64,000 bases of DNA. Source: Bacillus aquiflavi (lineage in GTDB: Bacteria > Bacillota > Bacilli > Bacillales > Cytobacillaceae). The DNA lies in assembly GCF_019915265.1 (NCBI RefSeq), contig NZ_CP082780.1, positions 3,162,001-3,226,000 of the forward strand. The letters are read 5' to 3'. The notes below the pieces were generated by a model that was given only the letters and a program-made list of their open reading frames with translations, was not told the DNA's origin and made no database searches. This document shows, one piece after another, positions 54,823-62,761 of this stretch (position 1 is its first letter; each line of letters begins with the position of its first letter). Made by a program: the position numbers and the translations under genes.

Positions 54823-56421
54823 ATGTTTATATCAAAAAAATCCATTTTATCAATTGGATTTTTATTGATGCTCTCGTTGTTTTTGGCAGCATGTTCAGGA
54901 TCAGGAGATAAGACAAATACTGATTCTAAAGACAAAGCGAAAGGAGATACAAAGGGAGGAGATCTAATTATTGCTTCATTATCGGATGCAAGATCTCTTG
55001 ATCCACATAGTTCAAACGATGTGCCTTCTTCCAATGTTGCATCAAACATTTATGAAACTTTAGTATATCTTGATGAAAATATGGAGCCTACTCCACTTTT
55101 AGCAGAAAGCTGGGAATCGATTGATGACTTAACGTGGGAGTTTAAACTGAAGAAAGATGTTAAATTTCATGACGGCTCAGATTTCAATGCTAATGTTGTG
55201 AAAGCAAACCTTGATCGGATTTTAGACGAAAAAATCGCATCACCTCGTGCCTTTCTATTTGAAATGGTGACTGATGTTGAAGTTGTAGATGATTACACAG
55301 TACGTATTAAAACAGAATACCCATTTGCGCCACTTTTATCTCATTTTTCCCATACTGGCGGTGGGATGATAAGTGAAGAAGCTATTAAGAAAGATTATGA
55401 AGAAATGGAGAATGGTAGAGAAGCAGGATCTTATATTAGTGAAAACCCTGTTGGAACTAGTTACTTTAAGTTTGAAGAATGGGTTCCAGGGGAAAAAATT
55501 AAACTTGTCCGCAATGAAGATTATTGGGGGGATAAAGCAAAGCTTAATAGTGTTACATTTAAAGTTGTACCTGAAGCATTAACACGTGTTGCAGATATCG
55601 AAACAGCTGCAGCTCATGTAATTGAACCTGTTAGTCCATCAGATCTAAGCCGTGTTGACGGTTTATCAGATGCATCTGTTCATCGCCAAGCAAGTGCTAG
55701 TCTTTCCTATGTTGGTTTCAATGCCGAAAAAGAACCGTTTAATGATGTTCGTGTTCGCCAAGCTATTTCATTGGCAATTGATCAAGAAGGAATTATTAGC
55801 GGGATTTACGAAGGCACGGGAATTCCAGCAGTAGGTCCACTTGCTCCAGATGTATTTGGATATGATAAATCTGTTAAAAAAATCCCTTTCGACCCTGAAA
55901 AAGCAAAGGAACTATTAGCCGAAGCAGGATTTCCAGATGGATTTTCCACAACAATTTGGACAAATGACAACCCAGATCGTATAAAAATAGCTGAATATTT
56001 GCAATCTAAGTTAAAAGACATTGGTATTACAGTAAAAGTTGAAGTGCTTGAATGGGGCGCATACTTAGATAATACTGCAAATGGAAAACATGATATGTTC
56101 ATTCTTGGCTGGTCAGTGGCAACTGGAGATGCTGATTATGGATTGTATCCGATGTTCCACTCTGAAAATGTTGGTGAACCTGGTAACCGTACATTCTTAA
56201 AAGATCCAGAACTTGATGCTCTGCTTGAACAAGGGCGGAAAGAATTTGATACAGATAAGCGGGCAGCAATTTATAAAGAGGCCCAAGAAAAAATAGTTGA
56301 TCTTGCTCCAATGGTTTACATTCATCACCAAGAATATTTAATCGGTATACGTGATGAAGTAAAAGGCTTCCGAGTAGATCCAGACGGAATTTTCCAACTA
56401 AAAGATGTAACAATCGAATAA
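54823..56421 (+). CDS. Peptide ABC transporter substrate-binding lipoprotein (family 5)
   Basis: A 532-aa SBP_bac_5 protein. The signal peptide with lipobox LAAC-S (MFISKKSILSIGFLLMLSLF ahead of it) gives Cys at about residue 24. Family segments are SLDPHSSNDVPSSNVASNIY, LAESWESIDDLTWEFKLKKD, VKFHDGSDFNANVV, VRQAISLAIDQEGIISGIYE and the AYLDNTANGKHDMFILGWS region. AAGGGGG precedes the ATG. It is divergent from the permease/ATPase genes rather than in one operon with them. Ligand specificity is unknown, and dipeptide, nickel or glutathione are all possible. Confidence 0.92.
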   Translation: MFISKKSILSIGFLLMLSLFLAACSGSGDKTNTDSKDKAKGDTKGGDLIIASLSDARSLDPHSSNDVPSSNVASNIYETLVYLDENMEPTPLLAESWESIDDLTWEFKLKKDVKFHDGSDFNANVVKANLDRILDEKIASPRAFLFEMVTDVEVVDDYTVRIKTEYPFAPLLSHFSHTGGGMISEEAIKKDYEEMENGREAGSYISENPVGTSYFKFEEWVPGEKIKLVRNEDYWGDKAKLNSVTFKVVPEALTRVADIETAAAHVIEPVSPSDLSRVDGLSDASVHRQASASLSYVGFNAEKEPFNDVRVRQAISLAIDQEGIISGIYEGTGIPAVGPLAPDVFGYDKSVKKIPFDPEKAKELLAEAGFPDGFSTTIWTNDNPDRIKIAEYLQSKLKDIGITVKVEVLEWGAYLDNTANGKHDMFILGWSVATGDADYGLYPMFHSENVGEPGNRTFLKDPELDALLEQGRKEFDTDKRAAIYKEAQEKIVDLAPMVYIHHQEYLIGIRDEVKGFRVDPDGIFQLKDVTIE

Positions 56422-56441
56422 TTACCGCCTACTATCTGATA

Positions 56442-56505
56442 TAATCCCTTCTATTGTATGCAGTATAAAAAACTTATACTGCTACATAAGAGGGATTTAT
56501 TTTTG
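56442..56505 (+). terminator. Terminator after the binding-protein gene
   Basis: An outer stem AATCCCTT/AAGAGGGATT encloses a perfect inner hairpin GCAGTATAA/TTATACTGC, followed by TATTTTT. It lies about 25 nt after the stop. Confidence 0.75.
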
Positions 56506-56581
56506 CCTAAAATAGAACAAACTGTAGCTGTAAAAAATACTTTGAGTGTGAAATGGAATATAAAGATTTACTAGAGGTACT

Positions 56582-56822
56582 TTGTTACCTTTTTTATGTC
56601 GATAGGTAACAATAGGATTGGGTGAAGCCGATTAGAGAGCGTCGTTAAAAGTCTCATTCTCCCTAGAACCTAACCAATGCTTTATTTACAGGTATTTCTA
56701 AAAAATAAAGCAACCTTAGTCCTGGAGAAACAGGAATTCTAAAGTTGCTTAGAAGACAAATGGATTACATTAGCTCCTGACAAACATTTAAAGGAGTAGC
56801 CCCTTTTCCAACTACTCTTTAA
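56582..56822. other. Convergent intergenic region with three further hairpins, no gene recognised
   Basis: Between the terminator at 56505 and the GDPD gene at 56893 are three stems: TTGTTACC/GGTAACAA (56582-56612), a long stem starting AAGCAAC and ending GTTGCTT with inner TCCTG/CAGGA (56708-56750), and TTAAAGGAGTAG/CTACTCTTTAA (56788-56822). None has a T-tract suited to the minus-strand gene. The stretch may be an insertion-element remnant or a structured transcript. No frame longer than about 20 codons with an RBS was found. Confidence 0.4.
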
Positions 56823-56892
56823 GAGCCTTTATAGAAGTATGTCGTATCCCTGGTGTAATTATTTTGATGTAGAACGAAGAGATCGTTGGAAA

Positions 56893-57627
56893 TTATTTAA
56901 TAAGATCACGAATTGCCATTGCTTTTTCCGGATAGTCAGTCATAATCGCTGAAATGCCATTTGAAATGAGTTGCTTCATTTTTTTCTCATCATTAATTGT
57001 AAAAGTGCGTACAGGAAGATTGTTTTCCATCACGTTTTTTGTCATGTTAGAAAAAGCAACTGGCTCGTAGACATGAATAGCTGCTGCCCCTAGTTTGTTT
57101 GCATATTGAACAGGATCATCAAGCTCGATCATTGTTAATAAAGCCGTCTCTATCTCTTTATCCTGTTTCTTTATCTTTGCAATACTTTGATGGTTAAATG
57201 AAGATACAATAATCCGATCTTTGTATGAATACTTTTCTATTTCTGCTAAAACCTTTGCCTCAATTCCTTCATAATGAACTAGATCATTTTTTATCTCGAT
57301 ATTTAGAATTTTTTTTGTGTCTTTTAATAACTCAAGCACTTCACTTAAGGTTGGAATTGTTTCAGACTCAAATTTAGATGAAAACCAAGATCCTGCGTCT
57401 AGACTTTTTATTTCGGCTAAAGTCATTTCTTTTACGTAGCCACTTCCGTTCGTTGTTCTATCTACGGTCTCATCATGAATGACAACAAGTTCATTATCTT
57501 TTGTTAAGTGAACATCGAGCTCTATTCCATCAACACCAAGACGTACCGCTTCTTTAAAAGCAGCTGAAGTATTTTCTGGATGTGTTCCTTTACTGCCGCG
57601 GTGGGCAAAAATTAATGTTTCTATCAT
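56893..57627 (-). CDS. ugpQ: Glycerophosphodiester phosphodiesterase (UgpQ/GlpQ type, cytoplasmic)
   Basis: A 244-aa GDPD that hydrolyses glycerophosphodiesters to glycerol-3-phosphate and an alcohol. LIFAHRGSKGTHPENTSAAF carries the catalytic His and metal Glu. VDGIELDVHLTKDNELVVIHDETVDRTT, shown here as the ELDV...HDxxxDRTT signature, follows at about residue 40. KILNIEIKND is the second metal motif. It has no signal peptide, so it acts inside the cell on diesters imported by the ugp transporter upstream. The ATG at 57627 follows TGGAG. The longer frame starts at a TTG without an RBS. Confidence 0.9.
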   Translation of the reverse strand: MIETLIFAHRGSKGTHPENTSAAFKEAVRLGVDGIELDVHLTKDNELVVIHDETVDRTTNGSGYVKEMTLAEIKSLDAGSWFSSKFESETIPTLSEVLELLKDTKKILNIEIKNDLVHYEGIEAKVLAEIEKYSYKDRIIVSSFNHQSIAKIKKQDKEIETALLTMIELDDPVQYANKLGAAAIHVYEPVAFSNMTKNVMENNLPVRTFTINDEKKMKQLISNGISAIMTDYPEKAMAIRDLIK

Positions 57628-57698
57628 TCTATGTTCAGCTCCAGCCTTAAACTCACCATTCAAATGTGGAACTATGGCAAGTTGATGATGATTTTTTA

Positions 57699-59069
57699 TT
57701 ACTTTTTTGTTCGATTTGCGATTTCAATAGCTCGATTCGTTCCTTCAGCTGCTTGATCAAGCGCCTCTTGCGGATCCATACCTTGATACAGATTCTCTAA
57801 AGCAGTAACAACTTGTTGTCTTGATTCTGGAAAAACGGAAATTAATGCACCTTGGGTTGCCACTGATGGCGTTGTTGATTGAAGCTGCTCAACCGTTACT
57901 TTAAGCTGAGGATACTGCTTATATCTTTCTTGTACAACCGGTTCATCATAGGCCGCTGGATTAATTGCAAAATAACCTGTATTTATATGCCATTTCGCTT
58001 GTACTTCAGGAGTTGTTAAATACTTCATAAATTCCCATGCAGCCTTTTGCTTATCTTCATCTATTCCATTAGACATCCACAAAGAAGCCCCGCCAATAAT
58101 GACCCCTTGTCTTTCCGCCTCATCGGCATAAGGAATAAACGCTACCCCTACTTCGAATGGTGCATCATTAATGATCGCACCAATTCCTGCTGATGAGTCC
58201 ATATACATAGCTACTTTTTGAGATTGAAATGCAGCTCGGATATCATCCCAATTAGCACCGAAATTACCAAATGTCCCCGCCTTATTCATATCATTTAAAA
58301 ATTCAAAAACCCTTAATCCTTCTTTACCATTAAAAACAGCTTTTGTTGCCGTAGCTTTTCTCCCATTTTCCTCATTAACATATAATCCGCCCTGAGTAGC
58401 AACAAGCTGTTCAAAGAACCAGCCGTACGTCAGCATTGAGAAACCGTATCTTTCTGTTGAACCTCCGCTCTTTTTTGTTAGTTTTTCCGCAGCAGCCTTT
58501 ACTTCATTAAATGTTTTTGGCGGATTTTCCGGATCTAATCCAGCTTCTTTAAATGCATCTTTATTATAAATAAGAACAGGAGTTGAAGAGTTAAATGGCA
58601 TAGAGTATAAATCTCCATCAACATTATAATAGTTAATAATGTTCTTCTCTAATTGTGATAAATCGTAGTTATCTTTGTCAATGAAAGATTGCATCGGCTC
58701 AATAAAACCACTTTCAATCATATACTTCGTCCCTACTTCAAAAACTTGCGTAATCGCTGGAGCGTCCTTCGTACCGCCGACACTTCTAAATTTCGTTAAT
58801 AATTCTTCATATGTTCCTTGAAACTCTGTTTTTACAACATATTTTTCTTGGGATTGATTAAAATCATTTACTATTTCATCAACTGCTTCTTGACCAACCC
58901 CACTCATCGCATGCCAAAATACAACTTCCGTTTTGTCACCTTTACCTTTAGATATTTCTTCTTCGTTGTTATTTTCCGCTTCATTACTCCCTGTCTTTGA
59001 ACAAGCTGTCAGTACGAACAAACCAATTAATATACTAAATAACACAATAAATTTAAAATAATTCCTCAT
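57699..59069 (-). CDS. ugpB: Glycerol-3-phosphate ABC transporter substrate-binding lipoprotein (UgpB-like)
   Basis: A 456-aa extracellular solute-binding protein (family 1). The signal peptide MRNYFKFIVLFSILIGLFVL ends in the lipobox LTAC-S (Cys about residue 23). It is followed by an acidic linker and VVFWHAMSGVGQEAVDEIVN, matching UgpB. GGASLWMSNGIDEDKQKAAW and TPSVATQGALISVFPESRQQ are family blocks. The frame is open to 59213, but GGGGGAG precedes the ATG at 59069. It lies between the permeases and ugpQ in one operon. Glycerol-3-phosphate or glycerophosphodiesters are the likely ligands. Confidence 0.9.
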   Translation of the reverse strand: MRNYFKFIVLFSILIGLFVLTACSKTGSNEAENNNEEEISKGKGDKTEVVFWHAMSGVGQEAVDEIVNDFNQSQEKYVVKTEFQGTYEELLTKFRSVGGTKDAPAITQVFEVGTKYMIESGFIEPMQSFIDKDNYDLSQLEKNIINYYNVDGDLYSMPFNSSTPVLIYNKDAFKEAGLDPENPPKTFNEVKAAAEKLTKKSGGSTERYGFSMLTYGWFFEQLVATQGGLYVNEENGRKATATKAVFNGKEGLRVFEFLNDMNKAGTFGNFGANWDDIRAAFQSQKVAMYMDSSAGIGAIINDAPFEVGVAFIPYADEAERQGVIIGGASLWMSNGIDEDKQKAAWEFMKYLTTPEVQAKWHINTGYFAINPAAYDEPVVQERYKQYPQLKVTVEQLQSTTPSVATQGALISVFPESRQQVVTALENLYQGMDPQEALDQAAEGTNRAIEIANRTKK

Positions 59070-59101
59070 CTTCAAACTCCCCCATTGTTTATTGATAAAG
59101 T

Positions 59102-59914
59102 TTATTTTATGGCTCCTTGCATTAAACCTTTCTGCAATTGTTTTTGACCGATAAATAACAGCAACAATGTCGGAATAACAATAATGATGACCCCTGCCAT
59201 GACCACCCCCCAATCTGTCGCCATTTCTTGTGATTGCAGCTTTTTTAAACCTATTTGTACCGTTCTTACGTTATCGTTATTCGTCACTAGAAGCGGCCAT
59301 AAATACATATTCCACGTTGTTAGAAAACCGTATGCCCCAAGGGTCACTAGACTAGTTTTTGAGATTGGCAATACTACCTTTATAAAAAATTGAAAGCGAT
59401 TTAAACCGGCTATTTCAGCCGCTTCATGAAGCTCCTTTGGAATTGTTTTAAAATGTTGACGGAGCAGAAACGTTCCAAAAGCTAATGCGAAAAATGGAAT
59501 TGTTAGTCCGGAATACGTATTTATCAGCCCGAGGTTTTGAATTGTTAGGAAGTTAGGAATCATTGTTGCTTCCCACGGAATCATCATTGTTGAAACAAAA
59601 AGAAAGAAGAAAAAGTTTCGGCCTTTAAACGGAATAAATACAAATGCATAAGCTGCCATACTGCAAACAATCAGTTGACCAATCATGACCGTAGAAGAAA
59701 CAATAAAACTATTTATTAAATACTTCATAAGCGGTAGTCTTTCAAAAGCATTGACATAATTCTCAAAATAGAAAGACTTTGGAAAAAATCCCCCTTGTAA
59801 AATCTCACCTCCAGACATAAAGCTAACCATAAGCGTAAATAAGAGCGGAAATGTGAGTAAGAAGGCTGAGAATAGCAGTAACACATATAAAAAAGCCTTA
59901 TGAATCAATCTCAT
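59102..59914 (-). CDS. ugpE: Glycerol-3-phosphate ABC transporter permease (UgpE-like)
   Basis: A 270-aa MalG-type permease with six helices. FPLLFTLMVSFMSGGEILQG, MMIPWEATMIPNFLTIQNLG, the EAA loop ELHEAAEIAGLNRFQFFIKV and TTWNMYLWPLLVTNNDNVRT are typical for UgpE. Its ATG overlaps the ugpA stop by 4 nt (59911-59914). It is intact, unlike its partner UgpA. Confidence 0.92.
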   Translation of the reverse strand: MRLIHKAFLYVLLLFSAFLLTFPLLFTLMVSFMSGGEILQGGFFPKSFYFENYVNAFERLPLMKYLINSFIVSSTVMIGQLIVCSMAAYAFVFIPFKGRNFFFFLFVSTMMIPWEATMIPNFLTIQNLGLINTYSGLTIPFFALAFGTFLLRQHFKTIPKELHEAAEIAGLNRFQFFIKVVLPISKTSLVTLGAYGFLTTWNMYLWPLLVTNNDNVRTVQIGLKKLQSQEMATDWGVVMAGVIIIVIPTLLLLFIGQKQLQKGLMQGAIK

Positions 59915-60828
59915 TGATAGTGCACCTTCTTTTCGCCAAATTTAAACTGTAAAATAGTAACAAATAAAATACAAAGGAAAAGTATAACTGCTTGAGCACT
60001 CGCAGTACCAAATTGATAGTTAATGAATGCCTCCCGATAAATTGAATAAACAATTAAGTTTGTTGCCTCAGATGGGCCGCCCTTTGTTAAAATATCAATT
60101 TGTCCAAAGGATTGAAAAGCGTTTATGAACGAAACCGTAATGATGAAAAAAAGTGTTGGCGAAAGCATTGGAATCGTTATTCTTCTAAGCCGATAAAAGT
60201 AACTAGCCCCATCGATCTTAGCACTCTCATATAAATTCTCATCAATATTTTGCAAACCTCCTAATAGAATTAAAAAACAAAAGCCTGTATTCATCCAAAT
60301 GGTTGATATTGAAACAGAGACTAACGCCCAAGAAGGATCTAACAGCCATTGAATTTCTTTTAACTAAAAAAAATTCAATACGCGATTAAACATCCCGATG
60401 CTTGGATGGAATAAAAATAGCCAAACTACAGACGAAGCAGCCACGGACATCCCCATTGTAGATGAATATAATGTACGAAAAAATGCAATTCCTTTCAGTT
60501 TCTCATTAGCTAATAATGCTAAAAATAACGAAATCGCTACCCCAGTTGGAACGGTATAAAGGACAAATAATAGGGTTGCCTTCAAGCTTTTTCGAAAGCT
60601 ATCAGACTGAAACAAATAGGCGTAATTTTCAAGCCCGACAAATAACGAAGGTGTTCCTTGCTGATCTGTTAAGAAAAAACTTAAGTAAATCGTGCGAAAC
60701 ATCGGATAAAAAACAAATATCGTTAATAATATGATCGAAGGTAATAAATAAATAAAAGCAGTTCTAACATGTAAAGATTTTTTCCATACTTTAGTTGTAT
60801 ACGTCTCAACTTTTAACTCTGTCTTCAC
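59911..60828 (-). pseudogene. ugpA: Glycerol-3-phosphate ABC transporter permease (UgpA-like) with in-frame TAG at 60364-60366
   Basis: The frame runs from ATG 60828 (FIYLLPSIILLTIFVFYPMF) to 59911 (QFKFGEKKVHYQ) and would encode 304 residues plus one internal TAG. The TAG follows AAT TTT TTT and precedes LKEIQWLLDPSWALVSVSIS. Reading frame is kept. The EAA loop ENLYESAKIDGASYFYRLRR and three helices lie after the stop, so the truncated 154-aa product should not form a transporter. Neighbours overlap by 4 nt on both sides, so the operon is otherwise tightly kept. Similarity and position identify UgpA. Confidence 0.88.
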
Positions 60829-61940
60829 AGTAACACCTCTTTATCAATTACATAGTTGTCAATGTTTATAGGTGTTTTAATTACCTCCTCAGTATTACTA
60901 TTAAATAAACAAATAGAATCGTAGGCAATTGAAATTGGAATAACATCGCCAACTTTAATACGCCATTGACCATACCACTGGGCTAGCCATTCGTCCTCTC
61001 CAAATATAAAAGAAATAACAGTTTCATTCCCTAAAATCTCCACATTTGTGACTTCTACTAACATCCCTTTTTCTTTTACTGAATGTTTAATATGCTCTGG
61101 CCGGATGCCAAGAATAATGTTGTCACAGTTAATTTTGTCATGATCAGGGATTTTAAGTTTACATGACTCACTTAAGACAATTTCAGAAGTCGAGTGATTA
61201 ATAATCCCTTCTGCCAAGTTCATTGGCGGAGAGCCAATAAAAGTTGCAACGAAAGGATTTGCTGGTTTATTATAAATATCTAAAGGGCTGCCAATTTGTT
61301 GAATTTTCCCTTCATTCAAGATCATAATACGGTCTCCCATTGTCATCGCTTCTACTTGATCATGAGTAACATAAATCATCGTGATCCCTAATCGTCTTTG
61401 AATTTGCTTGATTTCTGACCGCATATGTGCTCTTAATTTTGCATCTAAGTTAGATAACGGCTCGTCCATTAAACAAATTGGTGCTTCATTTACAATCGCC
61501 CTTGCCAACGCAACCCGCTGACGTTGACCCCCTGAAAGCTCGCGAGGCTTTCTTTTTAAAAAACGAGATAATCCAAGCATTTTAGCTACATGATTACAGC
61601 GCTCTTTTCTTACCTTCTTTGATATCTTTTTGACATGAAGTCCAAAAACAATATTTTCTTCCACTGTTAAATGTGGATATAAGGCGTAATTTTGAAATAC
61701 CATTGAAATATCACGTTTACTAGGTGGCAGCATATTTACTTCTTGATTGCCGATTTTCACAATTCCCTCACTAATAGGTTCTAAACCAGCAATCATTCGC
61801 AGCATTGTACTTTTCCCACAGCCCGACGGTCCAACTAACACGAAAAACTCTCCAGGTTCAATGCATACATGGATATTAGAAATGACATTATTTTTTTTGT
61901 CATATGATTTTGAAACATTGATTAATTCCACCTTTTTCAT
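60825..61940 (-). CDS. ugpC: Glycerol-3-phosphate/sugar ABC transporter ATP-binding protein (UgpC/MsmK family)
   Basis: A 371-aa CUT1-type ATPase. Walker A is VLVGPSGCGKSTMLRMIAG (about residue 34), Q-loop MVFQNYALYPHLTVEENI, signature ELSGGQRQRVALARAIV, Walker B ICLMDEPLSNLDAKLR and H-loop YVTHDQVEAMTMGD. A TOBE/OB regulatory domain fills the last 130 residues. A GTG at 61949 is also possible, but AAAGGTG is better spaced for the ATG at 61940. Its end overlaps ugpA by 4 nt. It is first of the ugpC-A-E-B-Q operon. Confidence 0.9.
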   Translation of the reverse strand: MKKVELINVSKSYDKKNNVISNIHVCIEPGEFFVLVGPSGCGKSTMLRMIAGLEPISEGIVKIGNQEVNMLPPSKRDISMVFQNYALYPHLTVEENIVFGLHVKKISKKVRKERCNHVAKMLGLSRFLKRKPRELSGGQRQRVALARAIVNEAPICLMDEPLSNLDAKLRAHMRSEIKQIQRRLGITMIYVTHDQVEAMTMGDRIMILNEGKIQQIGSPLDIYNKPANPFVATFIGSPPMNLAEGIINHSTSEIVLSESCKLKIPDHDKINCDNIILGIRPEHIKHSVKEKGMLVEVTNVEILGNETVISFIFGEDEWLAQWYGQWRIKVGDVIPISIAYDSICLFNSNTEEVIKTPINIDNYVIDKEVLL

Positions 61941-62065
61941 TAACTTCACACCTTTCTAAATATAAAAAGCAAGTTCTTTTCCGCAACGCCTCTCCTGTTT
62001 GATATCAATATATTTTTTAGTGAACATGTTTATGCGAATAACGAGGAAATGATGTAATTCCAGTT

Positions 62066-62117
62066 TAAAAAATAAAAAGCCCATATTTTTGCTTAATAAA
62101 AGCAATAAATATGGACT
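62066..62117 (-). terminator. Terminator-like hairpin between ybaK and the ugp operon
   Basis: On the minus strand AGTCCATATTTATTGCTT pairs with AAGCAAAAATATGGGCT around a short TTAT-type loop and is followed by TTTTATTTTTT. It lies about 150 nt after the ybaK stop and about 125 nt before ugpC. It could end ybaK transcription or act as an attenuator in a ugp leader. The rest of the 327-bp gap 61941-62267 is featureless; no clear Pho box was found. Confidence 0.65.
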
Positions 62118-62267
62118 AATATGACACTAGTATATACGACTCAAAGATAATATTACGGATTCGATTGTAGTAGTGTCAATATCATTTACTGATTATTTAT
62201 ATAATTTAACCAATACTCTATAAAAAATTAAAAGTAAATTAATAATGATTAACTGTAAAACGAGCCA

Positions 62268-62744
62268 CTATTTTGCAATATCCTCCATTTTTCCTTCAGT
62301 TATACTTACTAGATCCCCCACTGTTAGCTCAATTTGTACTCCTATCTTTCCTCCACTAACAATAAGAGTTTTTAATGATGCAGCACTTTTATCAATAAAA
62401 GTTGGATATAACTTCTTCATTCCAATTGGAGAACAGCCGCCGCGAATATATCCAGTCCATTTCAAAATATCCTTTACTGGGATCATTTCAACTTTCTTTT
62501 CTCCTATTACTTTTGCTGCTTTTTTTAAGTCTAATTCTGCTTCTACTGGAATAACAAACACGTATATTTGACGGCTTGTTCCTTCTGTAACTAAAGTTTT
62601 ATATACTTCTTTCGGCTCCCTGCCAATTTTTTTTGCAACGGAAATTCCATCAACTTTCCCATCCTGATCATCATAAAATGACATCTTATAGTCAATTCCT
62701 TTTGCTTCAAGAATTCGCATTGCATTCGTTTTTCCTTTTGCCAT
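62268..62744 (-). CDS. ybaK: Cys-tRNA(Pro)/Cys-tRNA(Cys) deacylase (YbaK/EbsC family)
   Basis: A 158-aa YbaK-type editing domain that hydrolyses misacylated Cys-tRNA(Pro). KGKTNAMRILEAKGIDYKMS, VYKTLVTEGTSRQIYVFVIP with the conserved lysine, and TGYIRGGCSPIGMKKLYPTF are the family blocks. The ATG at 62744 follows AGGAGAGTGAGT. It lies 17 bp downstream of a histidine kinase gene, so it may be co-transcribed. Confidence 0.93.
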   Translation of the reverse strand: MAKGKTNAMRILEAKGIDYKMSFYDDQDGKVDGISVAKKIGREPKEVYKTLVTEGTSRQIYVFVIPVEAELDLKKAAKVIGEKKVEMIPVKDILKWTGYIRGGCSPIGMKKLYPTFIDKSAASLKTLIVSGGKIGVQIELTVGDLVSITEGKMEDIAK

Positions 62745-62761
62745 TACTCACTCTCCTCACA

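Noticed and set aside
53854-60366. Genetic code change (TAA/TAG read as sense)
   Set aside because: Other genes in the window end normally at TAA and TAG with following terminators, so recoding of stops is not supported.
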